A stretch of 64,000 nt of DNA from Haemophilus haemolyticus_M (lineage in GTDB: Bacteria; Pseudomonadota; Gammaproteobacteria; Enterobacterales; Pasteurellaceae), in assembly GCF_003490935.1 (NCBI RefSeq), contig NZ_QQGD01000001.1, forward strand, positions 186,001 through 250,000, read 5' to 3'. Under the pieces are notes generated by a model. It was not told the origin of the DNA. It made no database searches and saw only the letters and a program-made list of their open reading frames with translations. The stretch's first letter is position 1. Each line of letters begins with the position of its first letter. Of the stretch, positions 34,585-43,894 are shown in pieces. The translations under genes were made by a program, and so were the position numbers.

Positions 34585-35187
34585 ATGGCAGGATTTAAAC
34601 AACTTTCAGGCTTAGTAGTGCCATTGGATGCGGCAAACGTGGATACGGATGCGATTATTCCAAAACAATTTTTACAAGCCATTACCCGTGTAGGTTTCGG
34701 TAAACACTTATTCCATGAATGGCGTTATTTGGATGTAGAAGGCACCAAGCCAAACCCAGATTTCGTATTGAATTATCCACAATATCAAGGCGCGACCATT
34801 TTATTAGCGCGTAAAAACCTTGGTTGTGGTTCTTCTCGTGAACATGCGCCTTGGGCATTGGCGGACTATGGTTTCAAAGTGATGATCGCACCCAGTTTTG
34901 CGGATATTTTCTATAACAACAGCTTAAATAACCATATGTTACCGATTCGTTTAAGCGAAGAAGAAGTGGAAGAAATCTTCCAATGGGTGTGGGAAAATGA
35001 AGGCAAACAAATCCATGTGGATTTAGAAGCCATGACTGTAACCGTAGGTGACAAAGTCTATCACTTTGAGCTGGATGAATTCCGTCGTCATTGTTTGTTA
35101 AACGGCTTGGATAATATCGGTTTAACTCTTCAACACGAAGACAAAATCTCAGAATACGAGAAAAACATTCCAGCGTTCTTGCGCTAA
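34585..35187 (+). CDS. leuD: LeuD, 3-isopropylmalate dehydratase small subunit
   Basis: 200 aa swivel-domain subunit. The substrate-recognition motif LGCGSSREHAPWAL and NVDTDAIIPKQFL near the N-terminus are the family signatures. It pairs with LeuC. It has a strong ribosome site (aaggagcagaacATG) and is the last gene of leuABCD. The operon runs into a short hairpin and then directly into a decayed IS fragment. Confidence 0.98.
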   Translation: MAGFKQLSGLVVPLDAANVDTDAIIPKQFLQAITRVGFGKHLFHEWRYLDVEGTKPNPDFVLNYPQYQGATILLARKNLGCGSSREHAPWALADYGFKVMIAPSFADIFYNNSLNNHMLPIRLSEEEVEEIFQWVWENEGKQIHVDLEAMTVTVGDKVYHFELDEFRRHCLLNGLDNIGLTLQHEDKISEYEKNIPAFLR

Positions 35188-35190
35188 AAA

Positions 35191-35216
35191 AGATAAAAGT
35201 TAGGTGTTTTTTATCT
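35191..35216 (+). terminator. Possible leuD terminator
   Basis: 8-bp stem AGATAAAA (35191-35198) / TTTTATCT (35209-35216) right after leuD. It is A+T rich with no T run beyond the stem, so termination is only plausible. Confidence 0.4.
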
Positions 35217-35220
35217 AATC

Positions 35221-35957
35221 CTAAAAGTTAGACTATTAAATCAAGGACTGAGTTCTATACTCCATGGGGCTTAGTCCTTTTAGTTTACACTGAGTACGCT
35301 CATGATAATGAATGCACTCATGAATTATTTTTCTAGTTGATCAAAAGTATCAAATTGTTTTCCATTGTAGTCTTTCTTTTTTACTGCCTAAAGAAGCTCT
35401 CCGTCACCGCATTATCTAAACAATTTCTTTTTCTCGACATACTTTGTTGAATACCGTTTTTCAATAGGATTTATTGATAACCTCTCATTTGATATTACCT
35501 TCTTTGGTCGCGCTACAGTGCAATAAAATCTGGTCCAATTATTGCACAATGGCTTTTCACTTCAGATATTGCTTGATTTAATGGGGGGATTATTCAGTAT
35601 TTTCTTTTATCATTTGAAAGAACAAATCAATAAAGATAAGACGATATCACAACAAATTATACGGATTATTGTGATAATCATGAATGTTACGTTTATCGTC
35701 TTATTACTCTAGCACTAAGTCCTCCTCAACATTAATCATAAGAAAGTCCAACGTATGATAAATATATTGGACATAAAGGAGAATTAGACGATTTAATGTT
35801 TGTTCGAGAGATTGAAAATATGTTTGGATGAGAAAACAATTTTTACTATATTGAAGATAAAAATTCCTCACTTGTTGTTTGAAAGATAAGGTATTTAGTT
35901 AATAAAAAATCTGCACCTTAGTGAGTTGGTTATTTAGTCCAACTTTAGGGGCAGATT
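35221..35957 (-). mobile_element. IS3-family element 3, internally deleted remnant
   Basis: In reverse orientation this region carries both ends of the same IS type as elements 1 and 2. The transposase-end side is at 35221-35330, matching the right end of element 1 almost base for base (GTGTAAACTAAAAGGACTAAG on the minus strand, split by differences). The left-end side is at about 35900-35957 (AATCTGCCCCTAAAGTTGGA). At about 737 bp it lacks roughly half of a 1.2-1.3 kb element. No intact ORF and no uptake signal are present. Confidence 0.82.
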
Positions 35958-35992
35958 ATTTAGTCCTATTTATTCTTTTGTCAAAGAATACA

Positions 35993-37207
35993 TTATTGAC
36001 GGTAATCCGACAAAAATCTTGCTAATTTTGTAATGGCTTCTTCAAGTTGATTCACATAAGGAAGGGTGACAACACGGAAGTGATCTGGCGAATGCCAATT
36101 AAATCCTTTACCGTGCACAAGTAGTACTTTTTCTTGGCGGAGTAAATCCAGCACCATTTTTTCATCACTGTGAATATTGAATTTTTTTACATCAATTTTC
36201 GGGAACATATACATCGCCCCCATTGGTTTCACGCAAGTAATGCCTGGAATTTGAGTGATGAGATCGTAGGCTTTATTACGTTGCTCAAGTAATCTGCCGC
36301 CCGGTAAAATAAATTCATTAATACTTTGATAGCCACCAAGTGCGGTTTGAATTGCATGTTGCATTGGTACGTTAGCGCATAAACGCATTGATGCCAGCAT
36401 ATCCAAGCCTTCAATATAACCTTTCGCATTATGTTTTGGTCCGTTTAAAATCATCCAGCCTTGGCGGAAGCCCGCAACTCGATAAGCTTTTGATAAACCA
36501 TTTAAGGTAACGGTTAATAAATCAGGAGCAAGTGCGGCAATGTGATGATGTATCGCGCCATCGTATAAAATTTTGTCGTAGATTTCGTCAGCGAAGATAA
36601 TCAAATTATTTTGGCGAGCGATTTCCACAATTTCTTGTAATAATTCTTTGCTATACACTGCACCAGTTGGGTTGTTTGGGTTGATGATAACAATCGCTTT
36701 AGTTTTCGCATTCACCTTTGCTTTAATATCATCAATAGCGGGGAACCAATTTGCCTCTTCATCACAAAGGTAATGAACAGCTTTACCGCCAGAAAGTGTT
36801 ACCGCAGCAGTCCAAAGAGGATAATCAGGCATCGGCACAAGTACCTCATCGCCATCATTGAGTAATGCTTGCATGGCCATTGTAATAAGCTCAGAGACGC
36901 CGTTGCCAATATATACATCATTGACGGTCGCGCCGTGGATCCCTTTTGATTGATAATATTGAACAATGGCTTTACGAGCAGAATATAAACCTTTTGAATC
37001 ACAGTAGCCTTGAGCTGACGGTAAATTACGTAATACGTCAACCAAAATTTCATCAGGTGCTTCAAAGCCGAAAGGTGCGGGATTACCGATATTTAGTTTT
37101 AAAATTTTATTGCCTTCTTCTTCTAAGCGTAGTGCTTCTTTGTGCACGGGGCCGCGAATGTCATAACATACGTGTTCTAATTTGTCGGATTTTGGGAATA
37201 ATCGCAT
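35993..37207 (-). CDS. alaA: AlaA, glutamate-pyruvate aminotransferase
   Basis: 404 aa fold-type I PLP aminotransferase. The PLP lysine lies in LNGLSKAYRVAGFRQGW. NPNNPTGAVYS and FADEIYDKILYDG give the other cofactor contacts, and the C-terminal HFRVVTLPYV arginine binds the substrate carboxylate. Length and motifs match E. coli AlaA (YfbQ), which makes alanine from pyruvate and glutamate; older Haemophilus annotations used aspC. It is divergent from menF. Confidence 0.9.
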   Translation of the reverse strand: MRLFPKSDKLEHVCYDIRGPVHKEALRLEEEGNKILKLNIGNPAPFGFEAPDEILVDVLRNLPSAQGYCDSKGLYSARKAIVQYYQSKGIHGATVNDVYIGNGVSELITMAMQALLNDGDEVLVPMPDYPLWTAAVTLSGGKAVHYLCDEEANWFPAIDDIKAKVNAKTKAIVIINPNNPTGAVYSKELLQEIVEIARQNNLIIFADEIYDKILYDGAIHHHIAALAPDLLTVTLNGLSKAYRVAGFRQGWMILNGPKHNAKGYIEGLDMLASMRLCANVPMQHAIQTALGGYQSINEFILPGGRLLEQRNKAYDLITQIPGITCVKPMGAMYMFPKIDVKKFNIHSDEKMVLDLLRQEKVLLVHGKGFNWHSPDHFRVVTLPYVNQLEEAITKLARFLSDYRQ

Positions 37208-37364
37208 AGTGAAATCCTTTTATTTCTAATAAATTTTTCGAGAAAAGTGCGGTTAATTTACGCTGAATTTTCAATATTGAAAAGATTTTGTAAAAAAATT
37301 TTTTGTCATTAACAATCTGCGGTAGAATACCAGCTAATTTTTTGTGTATTTAAAACAAAATCTA

Positions 37365-38636
37365 ATGAGTTATTTAGCGCAGGCAATAGGCGAGTTAAAA
37401 TCGCAAATTCACGCATATTTACAGCAATCAACGAATGAACTTGTCCGTTTTCAGGTAAAACTGGATAAGGTCGATTTATTGGCTTGGCTGAAAGGTCAAT
37501 CTGCGTATCCACAATTTTATTTACATTTTCGTGATGAAGCAAAAGCATTGGCTGCTCTTGGTGAAGAGCGGTCATTTTCACAGTTAAATTTAGCGCAAGA
37601 GTTTATTGAAGAAAGTGGTTTTCCACTGGTAGGAGGTTTGCAATTTCAAGGTACCACACAATTTGTATTACCCAAAATTCTTGTTGAACAGGATGAGAAA
37701 GGTGCATTGGTATCATTTTTTGTGAAAGATGAGCAAAGTGCGAATGATACTTTAGCTCACCTCAAAACTTTTGAAAATCTCACCGCACTTTCTGCTTTGC
37801 CAAAACAGATTCCTTTGCATACAGAGCCTCGAGCGAATGAAAGAACTTGGTATGATTGGGTAAATCAGGCTTTGGTGGAAATTAAAAGTGGAGAGCTGAC
37901 AAAAATTGTATTAGCCAATGAAACCACTTTTCATTTAAAGCAAGCGATTAATGCGTACGATTTTTTAGCTGAAAGCGAAAAACAAAATCAAGGTTGTTAT
38001 CATTTTTTGTGGGCTGAAAATTCTCATTCGGTTTTTGTTGGTTCTACGCCAGAACGCCTATTTGCTCGAGAGTATAACTTGTTGCTAACCGAGGCTTTGG
38101 CAGGGACAGCATCAGTTTCTGAAAGTGAGGAAGAAACGCAATCTCAAGCGAATTGGTTGTTAAATGACGAGAAAAATTTAAAAGAAAATTGGTTGGTCGT
38201 AGAAGATATTTCGCAGAATTTACGTAAGCAAGTAGAAAGTTTTGATGTAAGCAATGTGGAATTGAAACCGTTACGTAAAGTACAACATTTGATTCGTAAA
38301 ATTCGTGCAAATTTGACCGCACATTATGCAGATGTAAATATATTAAAAGCGATTCATCCAACAGCTGCGGTATCTGGTTTGCCACAGCAACAAGCCAAAA
38401 TGATTTTGTCAGAAATTGAAACCTTTGATCGAGGCTGGTATGCGGGAACATTGGGTGTGATGAGCGATGCATGTTCAGAGTTTTGTGTGGCGATTCGTTC
38501 TGCCTTTATTGAAGGTCATCGTATTCGTGTATTTGCTGGTGCGGGCATTGTGGCAGGCTCGCAGCCATTGGAAGAATGGAAAGAAATTGAACGTAAAGCA
38601 GCAGGGTTAATTTCCTTGTTTGCAGAAGAAAAATGA
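37365..38636 (+). CDS. menF: MenF, menaquinone-specific isochorismate synthase
   Basis: 423 aa from ATG 37365; an in-frame GTG at 37344 is possible and no strong ribosome site decides between them. The chorismate-binding domain occupies the C-terminal half: FVGSTPERLF, EALAGTASVS, and the end region HPTAAVSGLPQ, GWYAGTLGVMSD, IRVFAGAGIVAGS. It converts chorismate to isochorismate, the first step of menaquinone synthesis. It overlaps or abuts menD. MenD and MenH follow in order, so the branch is grouped. Confidence 0.93.
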   Translation: MSYLAQAIGELKSQIHAYLQQSTNELVRFQVKLDKVDLLAWLKGQSAYPQFYLHFRDEAKALAALGEERSFSQLNLAQEFIEESGFPLVGGLQFQGTTQFVLPKILVEQDEKGALVSFFVKDEQSANDTLAHLKTFENLTALSALPKQIPLHTEPRANERTWYDWVNQALVEIKSGELTKIVLANETTFHLKQAINAYDFLAESEKQNQGCYHFLWAENSHSVFVGSTPERLFAREYNLLLTEALAGTASVSESEEETQSQANWLLNDEKNLKENWLVVEDISQNLRKQVESFDVSNVELKPLRKVQHLIRKIRANLTAHYADVNILKAIHPTAAVSGLPQQQAKMILSEIETFDRGWYAGTLGVMSDACSEFCVAIRSAFIEGHRIRVFAGAGIVAGSQPLEEWKEIERKAAGLISLFAEEK

Positions 38637-38650
38637 TAACGGAGAAAAAA

Positions 38651-40360
38651 ATGTCGGTAAGCGTGTTTAATCGTTGTTGGTCGAAAGTGATTTTAGAAAC
38701 CTTGGTGCGCCAAGGCGTTTCTCACGTTTGTATCGCGCCAGGTTCGCGTTCGACACCTTTAACTCTAGAAGCCGTACGTTTGCAAAATGCGGGTTCAGTC
38801 ACTTGTCATACGCATTTTGATGAACGCGGTTTAGGTTTTTTTGCTTTGGGTATTGCTAAGGCAACTCAATCACCTGTTGCCATTATTGTGACATCAGGCA
38901 CAGCGACTGCAAACCTTTATCCAGCAATTATTGAAGCACGCCAAACAGGTGTGAATTTATTTATTTTAACTGCGGATCGTCCACCAGAACTTTGGGAGTG
39001 CGGTGCAAATCAGGCTATTTTGCAGCAAAATATGTTCGGTCAGTATCCAGTTGCAAATGTTAATCTACCTAAACCGAATGCAGATTATTCTGCGCAATGG
39101 TTGATTTCTCTACTTGAACAGGCTGCCTTCCAACAAAAACAACAGGGTGGTGTTGTTCATATTAATGTGCCATTTGCCGAGCCACTTTATGATGCAACTG
39201 ATGAGGCTGTAGATTCTCACCCTTGGCTGCAGCAGCCGTTACAACGTTGGTTAATTCAAACTAAGCCTTGGATGAATGTAGAGGCGCAACAGAACGAAGT
39301 ATTAATGCATGAAAACTGGGATCATTGGCGCACTAAGCGTGGTGTCGTTGTGGTTGGTCAATTACCTGCAGAACAAGCGATGAGCATTAATTCTTGGGCA
39401 ACCTCAATGGGCTGGGTGTTACTGACGGATATTCAATCTGGTGTTGTTCCAACGACACCTTATGAAGATATTTGGCTTGCAAACCAAACTGTTCGTGAAA
39501 AACTTCTGCAAGCTGATATTGTGATTCAATTTGGTGCACGCTTTATTAGTAAGCGAATTAATCAATTCTTACAGGCTTTTAAAGGTGAATTTTGGCTGGT
39601 TGAACAAAGCGGTAAAGCATTAGATCCTTATCATCATTCGCTTACCAGATTTAATGCCAAAGCTCATCATTGGCTGCGTGCGCATCCTCCTTTACGCCAA
39701 AAGCCTTGGTTGCTTGAGCCATTAGCTTTATCTAAGTTCTGTTCGACCTTTATTGAACAGCAAGTAGGCGGAAATTTAACGGAAGCCTCGCTCGCATTAC
39801 GTTTACCAACACTTTTACCTTATAACGGTGTTTTATTTTTAGGTAATAGTTTACTTGTTCGTCTGGTTGATGCGCTAACGCAATTACCAGAAAGTTATCC
39901 TGTTTATACCAATCGTGGCGCAAGTGGAATTGATGGTTTGTTGGCTACGGCAGCTGGAATTGGTATCGGTTCAAATAAACCTGTTGTTGCGGTCATTGGC
40001 GATACGTCCACTTTATATGATTTGAATTCTTTCGCATTATTCAAAAACGTTACGCAACCAACGGTAATCTTTGTGATCAATAATAATGGTGGCGCGATTT
40101 TTGATATGTTACCTGTGGATGAACAAGTCAAAGATCAGTTCTATCGATTACCGCATAATGGCGATTTTTCTCAAATCGCGGCAATGTTCGATCTCAAATA
40201 CGCTCATCCTTATACTTGGGCAGATCTCAATTCTGTTGTTAAACAGGCTTATAGTCGTCGCAAGGCAACGTTAATTGAAATTAAAACCAATCCGAGTGAT
40301 GGTAGCGGTTTGTATAAACGCTTAATTGAGCAAATTAGTCACGCGGTGATTGGTGCTTAA
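38651..40360 (+). CDS. menD: MenD, SEPHCHC synthase
   Basis: 569 aa thiamine diphosphate enzyme. ATG 38651 is chosen because GGAG (38641-38644) sits six bases upstream; the ATG at 38633 overlaps the menF stop but lacks a ribosome site. APGSRSTPLTLEAVR and HFDERGLGFFALG at the N-terminus, TSGTATANLYPAIIEA, and the ThDP/Mg motif VIGDTSTLYDLNS...NNNGGAIFDMLP identify it. It adds 2-oxoglutarate-derived succinic semialdehyde to isochorismate. A terminator-like hairpin separates it from menH. Confidence 0.96.
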   Translation: MSVSVFNRCWSKVILETLVRQGVSHVCIAPGSRSTPLTLEAVRLQNAGSVTCHTHFDERGLGFFALGIAKATQSPVAIIVTSGTATANLYPAIIEARQTGVNLFILTADRPPELWECGANQAILQQNMFGQYPVANVNLPKPNADYSAQWLISLLEQAAFQQKQQGGVVHINVPFAEPLYDATDEAVDSHPWLQQPLQRWLIQTKPWMNVEAQQNEVLMHENWDHWRTKRGVVVVGQLPAEQAMSINSWATSMGWVLLTDIQSGVVPTTPYEDIWLANQTVREKLLQADIVIQFGARFISKRINQFLQAFKGEFWLVEQSGKALDPYHHSLTRFNAKAHHWLRAHPPLRQKPWLLEPLALSKFCSTFIEQQVGGNLTEASLALRLPTLLPYNGVLFLGNSLLVRLVDALTQLPESYPVYTNRGASGIDGLLATAAGIGIGSNKPVVAVIGDTSTLYDLNSFALFKNVTQPTVIFVINNNGGAIFDMLPVDEQVKDQFYRLPHNGDFSQIAAMFDLKYAHPYTWADLNSVVKQAYSRRKATLIEIKTNPSDGSGLYKRLIEQISHAVIGA

Positions 40361-40370
40361 GTATTCTGTA

Positions 40371-40400
40371 GGCGGGCTTTAGTCCGCCATATTTTATTAT
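40371..40400 (+). terminator. Hairpin between menD and menH
   Basis: GGCGGGC (40371-40377) / GTCCGCC (40382-40388) stem followed by an A/T-rich ATATTTTATT stretch. It may partly terminate menFD transcripts. Confidence 0.6.
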
Positions 40401-40421
40401 TTTCTATCAATAATCCCTTCA

Positions 40422-41165
40422 ATGATAAATATCATTTTTCTTCACGGACTTCTTGGTACAAAAAACGATTGGCAAAAAGTCATTGAAAATTTACCGCACT
40501 TTAATTGTATTGCGTTAGATTTGCCTTTTCACGGGCAAGCTAAAGATATTGAAGTCACAAATTTTGAAGAAACGGCGGAGTATTTGGCTCAGCAAATTAA
40601 AAGTACGGTGAAAAATGAACCCTATTTTCTTGTTGGGTATTCTTTAGGCGGACGGATCGCTTTGTATTATGCACTGCAAGCTCAGGTGGAACGATCTAAT
40701 TTGCAAGGCGTTATTTTAGAAGGGGCGAATCTAGGTTTAAAAACTGACGAGGAAAAGCAGGCTCGTTTTCAGCAGGATTTTGCGTGGGCGCAACGTTTTA
40801 TACAAGAACCACCAGAAAATGTATTAAATGATTGGTATCAACAGCCAGTATTTTCTCATTTGACTACAGAAGAAAGACTGCAGTTAGTTGAAAAACGAAA
40901 ATCAAATTGCGGTGAAAATATTGGCAAGATGCTGCTGGCGACAAGTCTATCTAAACAACCTGATTTTAGTGAAAAAGTGCGGTTAAGTTCTTTGCCATTT
41001 TTTTATTTTTGTGGTGAGCGAGATCATAAGTTCCAGGTTCTAGCTAAAGAAAATCAAATAGATTTAGTAACCATTCCTTCCGCTGGACATAATTCACATT
41101 TAGAAAATTCAAAATATTTCTCTGAAAAAATAGAAAATTGCATATTAAAAATTGATAGACCTTAG
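40422..41165 (+). CDS. menH: MenH, SHCHC synthase (alpha/beta hydrolase)
   Basis: 247 aa alpha/beta hydrolase. The start INIIFLHGLLGTKNDW gives the oxyanion turn; VGYSLGGRIALYYAL carries the nucleophilic serine; GERDHKF and AGHNSHLE supply the catalytic aspartate and histidine. MenH removes pyruvate from SEPHCHC to form SHCHC in menaquinone synthesis. Context after menF-menD strongly supports this over a generic hydrolase. Two uptake signals (40493, 40975) lie within it. Confidence 0.9.
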   Translation: MINIIFLHGLLGTKNDWQKVIENLPHFNCIALDLPFHGQAKDIEVTNFEETAEYLAQQIKSTVKNEPYFLVGYSLGGRIALYYALQAQVERSNLQGVILEGANLGLKTDEEKQARFQQDFAWAQRFIQEPPENVLNDWYQQPVFSHLTTEERLQLVEKRKSNCGENIGKMLLATSLSKQPDFSEKVRLSSLPFFYFCGERDHKFQVLAKENQIDLVTIPSAGHNSHLENSKYFSEKIENCILKIDRP

Positions 41166-41220
41166 TTAAAATGCTAGGATTCAATCCTTTCTCTTTATAA
41201 TAAACTACTAAGGAAACACA

Positions 41221-42537
41221 ATGTCTACACAACTTCGTAATAATCCGATGAAAGTGGCGTTAGCCTCTATGGTCGGTACGGCAATCGAATTTTTTGATTA
41301 TTATATCTATGCGGCTGCCGCTGTATTAGTTTTCAATACGCAATTCTTCCATAGCGATGATCCGCTTTCTAATGATTTACTTTCTCTTTCTACGCTTGCT
41401 TTAGCATTTTTTGCACGTCCAATTGGTTCTGCATTATTTGGTCACTTTGGCGATAAAATTGGTCGTAAAAAAACCTTGGTTGCCTCCCTTGTTTTAATGG
41501 GTGGTTCAACGGTAGTAATTGGTTTACTTCCGAACTATGCTCAAATCGGTATCTGGGCGCCAATTTTGCTTTGCGTATGCCGTGTTGGCCAAGGAATTGG
41601 ACTTGGTGGTGAATGGGGAGGGGCAGCTTTAGTCGCCACAGAAAATGCGCCAGAAGGCAAACGAGCTTGGTACGGTACTTTCCCTCAATTAGGTGCGCCA
41701 ATTGGCTTATTTGTAGCGAATGCAACATTCTTCTTAGTTAGCTATTTCCTCGGGCAAGATGCCCTTGTGGAATGGGCATGGCGTATTCCGTTTGTATCTT
41801 CTGTTTTATTGGTCGCTGTCGGCTTATATGTTCGCTTAACTTTGCATGAAAGCCATGTATTTGTGGAGGCGGAGCAAAAAGGTAAAAAGTTGAATGCACC
41901 AGTGAGTGTTGTTTTTACTAAACACTTAAAACCAATGGTTATTGGCACATTTATCATGGTGGCAACTTATTCTCTGTTTTACATTATGACGGCTTTTGCT
42001 CAGGCATATTCTCGAACAGCACCAAAGCTTTCTGAAGCAGGTTATGCGCTTGGCTTAGGTATCCCAGCAAATACATTTACTGGCTTGTTATTAATTAGTG
42101 CGATTGTATTTGGTATCTTTATCAGTATTTCTGGTGTTTATGCCGATAAAATTGGTCGCCGTAAATGGTTAATTTGGGTGACTGTAGCTGTTGGTGTGCT
42201 CGGTTTAACCATGCCATTCTTCTTAGAAAATGGTACTCCAATGAGCGTATTTGCATTTTTAGTAATTGGTATGGCGATCATGGGGATGACGTTTGGTCCA
42301 ATGGCTGCGCTATTACCAGAATTATTTCCAACGGAGGTGCGTTATTCTGGTGCTTCTCTCGCTTATAATTTAGCATCAATTATTGGTGCAACGATTGCGG
42401 CGATGATTTCTTTAAAAATTAATGCGTCATTTGGTGTGATGGGCGTAGGTATTTATTTAGCAATCAATGCCCTCATGACGCTATTGGCATTATTAGCGTC
42501 AAAAGAAACTAAAAATGTAGATTTAACACAAATCTAA
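41221..42537 (+). CDS. MFS transporter, metabolite:H+ symporter family
   Basis: 438 aa with twelve predicted membrane helices. N-terminal ASMVGTAIEFFDYYIYAAAA and the GDKIGRKKTLVASLVLMGGST loop between helices 2 and 3 are signatures of the MHS (ProP/ShiA/KgtP) subfamily. GEWGGAALVATENAPEGKRAW follows the same pattern. Members bring in organic acids, osmolytes or shikimate with protons; the substrate here cannot be read from sequence. It is monocistronic and followed by IS element 2, so its original downstream context may be lost. Confidence 0.88.
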   Translation: MSTQLRNNPMKVALASMVGTAIEFFDYYIYAAAAVLVFNTQFFHSDDPLSNDLLSLSTLALAFFARPIGSALFGHFGDKIGRKKTLVASLVLMGGSTVVIGLLPNYAQIGIWAPILLCVCRVGQGIGLGGEWGGAALVATENAPEGKRAWYGTFPQLGAPIGLFVANATFFLVSYFLGQDALVEWAWRIPFVSSVLLVAVGLYVRLTLHESHVFVEAEQKGKKLNAPVSVVFTKHLKPMVIGTFIMVATYSLFYIMTAFAQAYSRTAPKLSEAGYALGLGIPANTFTGLLLISAIVFGIFISISGVYADKIGRRKWLIWVTVAVGVLGLTMPFFLENGTPMSVFAFLVIGMAIMGMTFGPMAALLPELFPTEVRYSGASLAYNLASIIGATIAAMISLKINASFGVMGVGIYLAINALMTLLALLASKETKNVDLTQI

Positions 42538-42568
42538 TCCTAGTTAAGAAAAAAGAGCTGTGAAAATT

Positions 42569-43790
42569 TGATCTGCACTCTAAAAGTTGGACTCAACAAC
42601 CAACAATTGAGGTGCAGATTTTTTTATGGGTAAACATTACACAATAGAATTTAAATTACAGGCTTTCCACTCTATTTTAAATGGGAAAATGAGTATCAGA
42701 GAAGCTGCGTGTTTTTACAATATTCCTTCCAACTCCCTAGTCTGTATGTGGTTGAAACGGTTTGAAAAAAAGTGGCATAAAAGAACTTATTCCCCGTAAA
42801 CCATCAGGACGACCGCCGATGAAACCCAAATATGCAAAAATGCCACCTCTACCCAAAACTGAAGAAGAGCCTTTACGCCTGAGAATTTTACAGCTTGAAG
42901 CCTACCTAAATGAATTGAGAAGGCTCAGATTTCAGTACGAAGCCGAGTAAAGGAAATTATCCAAAGGTTAAGAACGCATTACCCATTAAAATGGCTTTTA
43001 GGATTTGTACGGTTAGCACGTAGTGCATTTTTTGCTAAACTTCAGATTAAACTGGATAAGGGGCGTAGCTGAAAAAGGCCATTAAACGCATCAAAGCCAA
43101 TCAGCCTGATTATGGCTATCGAAGTGTTCAGCCTGTCTGCCAACGTTAAATCACAAGAAAATCCAGCTTCTAATGCGGTACTTGGACGCCAAGTGCGGTT
43201 AAGAAACGCAAGAAATTCATGACCTATCGAGGAACAATAGGCCATATTTCTCCGAATCGTCTTGAGTGTGATTTTACGGCAACTGCCCCGAATCAATAGT
43301 GGGTAACAGATATCACGGAGTTTAAAGCGAAAGATAGGGGGAGTCTATTTATCCCCGATTTTAGACTTATTTAACAATGAGATAGTCGCCTTTAATCTCA
43401 GTTACTTGCTGAATTGGGTACAAGTCAATGTTAAACATGGCGGGCAAACGCCAGAATAAGGTTGAGGGCTTGATTTTACATTCAGACTAAGGTAGCAGTA
43501 TGAGATGAGTGCTTACACCGAATACTTGCCGAGAAAGGTATAATTCAAAGTATGTCAAGAAAAGGGAATTGCTTAGATAACGCAGCAATGGAAAGTTTCT
43601 TTGGGGATTAAAAACGGGAATGCTTTTACAAGTGGGAATTTAAAACGAAAGAAGCGATAGGTGAATCGGTAAGGGATTATTTGGACTATTATAACCACCG
43701 TCGAATCCAAGTGAAATTAAAAGGACTGAGCCTGATACAATATCGTTGTCAGTCCTTGAATTAATCGTCCTGATTTTTGGGGGCAGATCA
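42569..43790 (+). mobile_element. IS3-family element 2, degenerate
   Basis: About 1.22 kb bounded by imperfect inverted repeats: TGATCTGCACTCTAAAAGTT at the left and the reverse complement TGATCTGCCCCCAAAAAT at the right. OrfA starts at 42626 and is broken by a frameshift at an A7 run (42765-42771). OrfB is broken by several stops and shifts but still shows WVTDITEF near 43300 and GIIQSMSRKGNCLDNAAMES near 43545-43605, the D and E parts of an IS3 DDE transposase. It is non-autonomous. It is the best preserved of the three copies and has one uptake signal (43191). No clear target duplication was found. Confidence 0.9.
42626..42950 (+). pseudogene. IS3 OrfA remnant (frameshifted)
   Basis: Codons from ATG 42626 give a helix-turn-helix start (IEFKLQAFHSILNGKMSIRE...) up to the A7 run at 42765. 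The reading then continues one frame over as SGIKELIPRKPSGRPPMKPK and ends at TAA 42948-42950. The two pieces joined make an OrfA of normal size (about 107 aa). The frameshift at a homopolymer could be decay. Confidence 0.8.
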
Positions 43791-43894
43791 AAATAGACCG
43801 CATTTTTATTTTTTTTGATGTGTAAAATAATATTTACACTTTTCTGTAAAAAAACTATCATAATCCAATCTTATTTTCCCTACATTTCTGATAT

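Noticed and set aside
42765..42771. Programmed frameshift at A7 in IS3 OrfA
   Set aside because: IS3 elements do frameshift between OrfA and OrfB, but this shift lies in the middle of OrfA and the rest of the element is full of stops, so decay is simpler.
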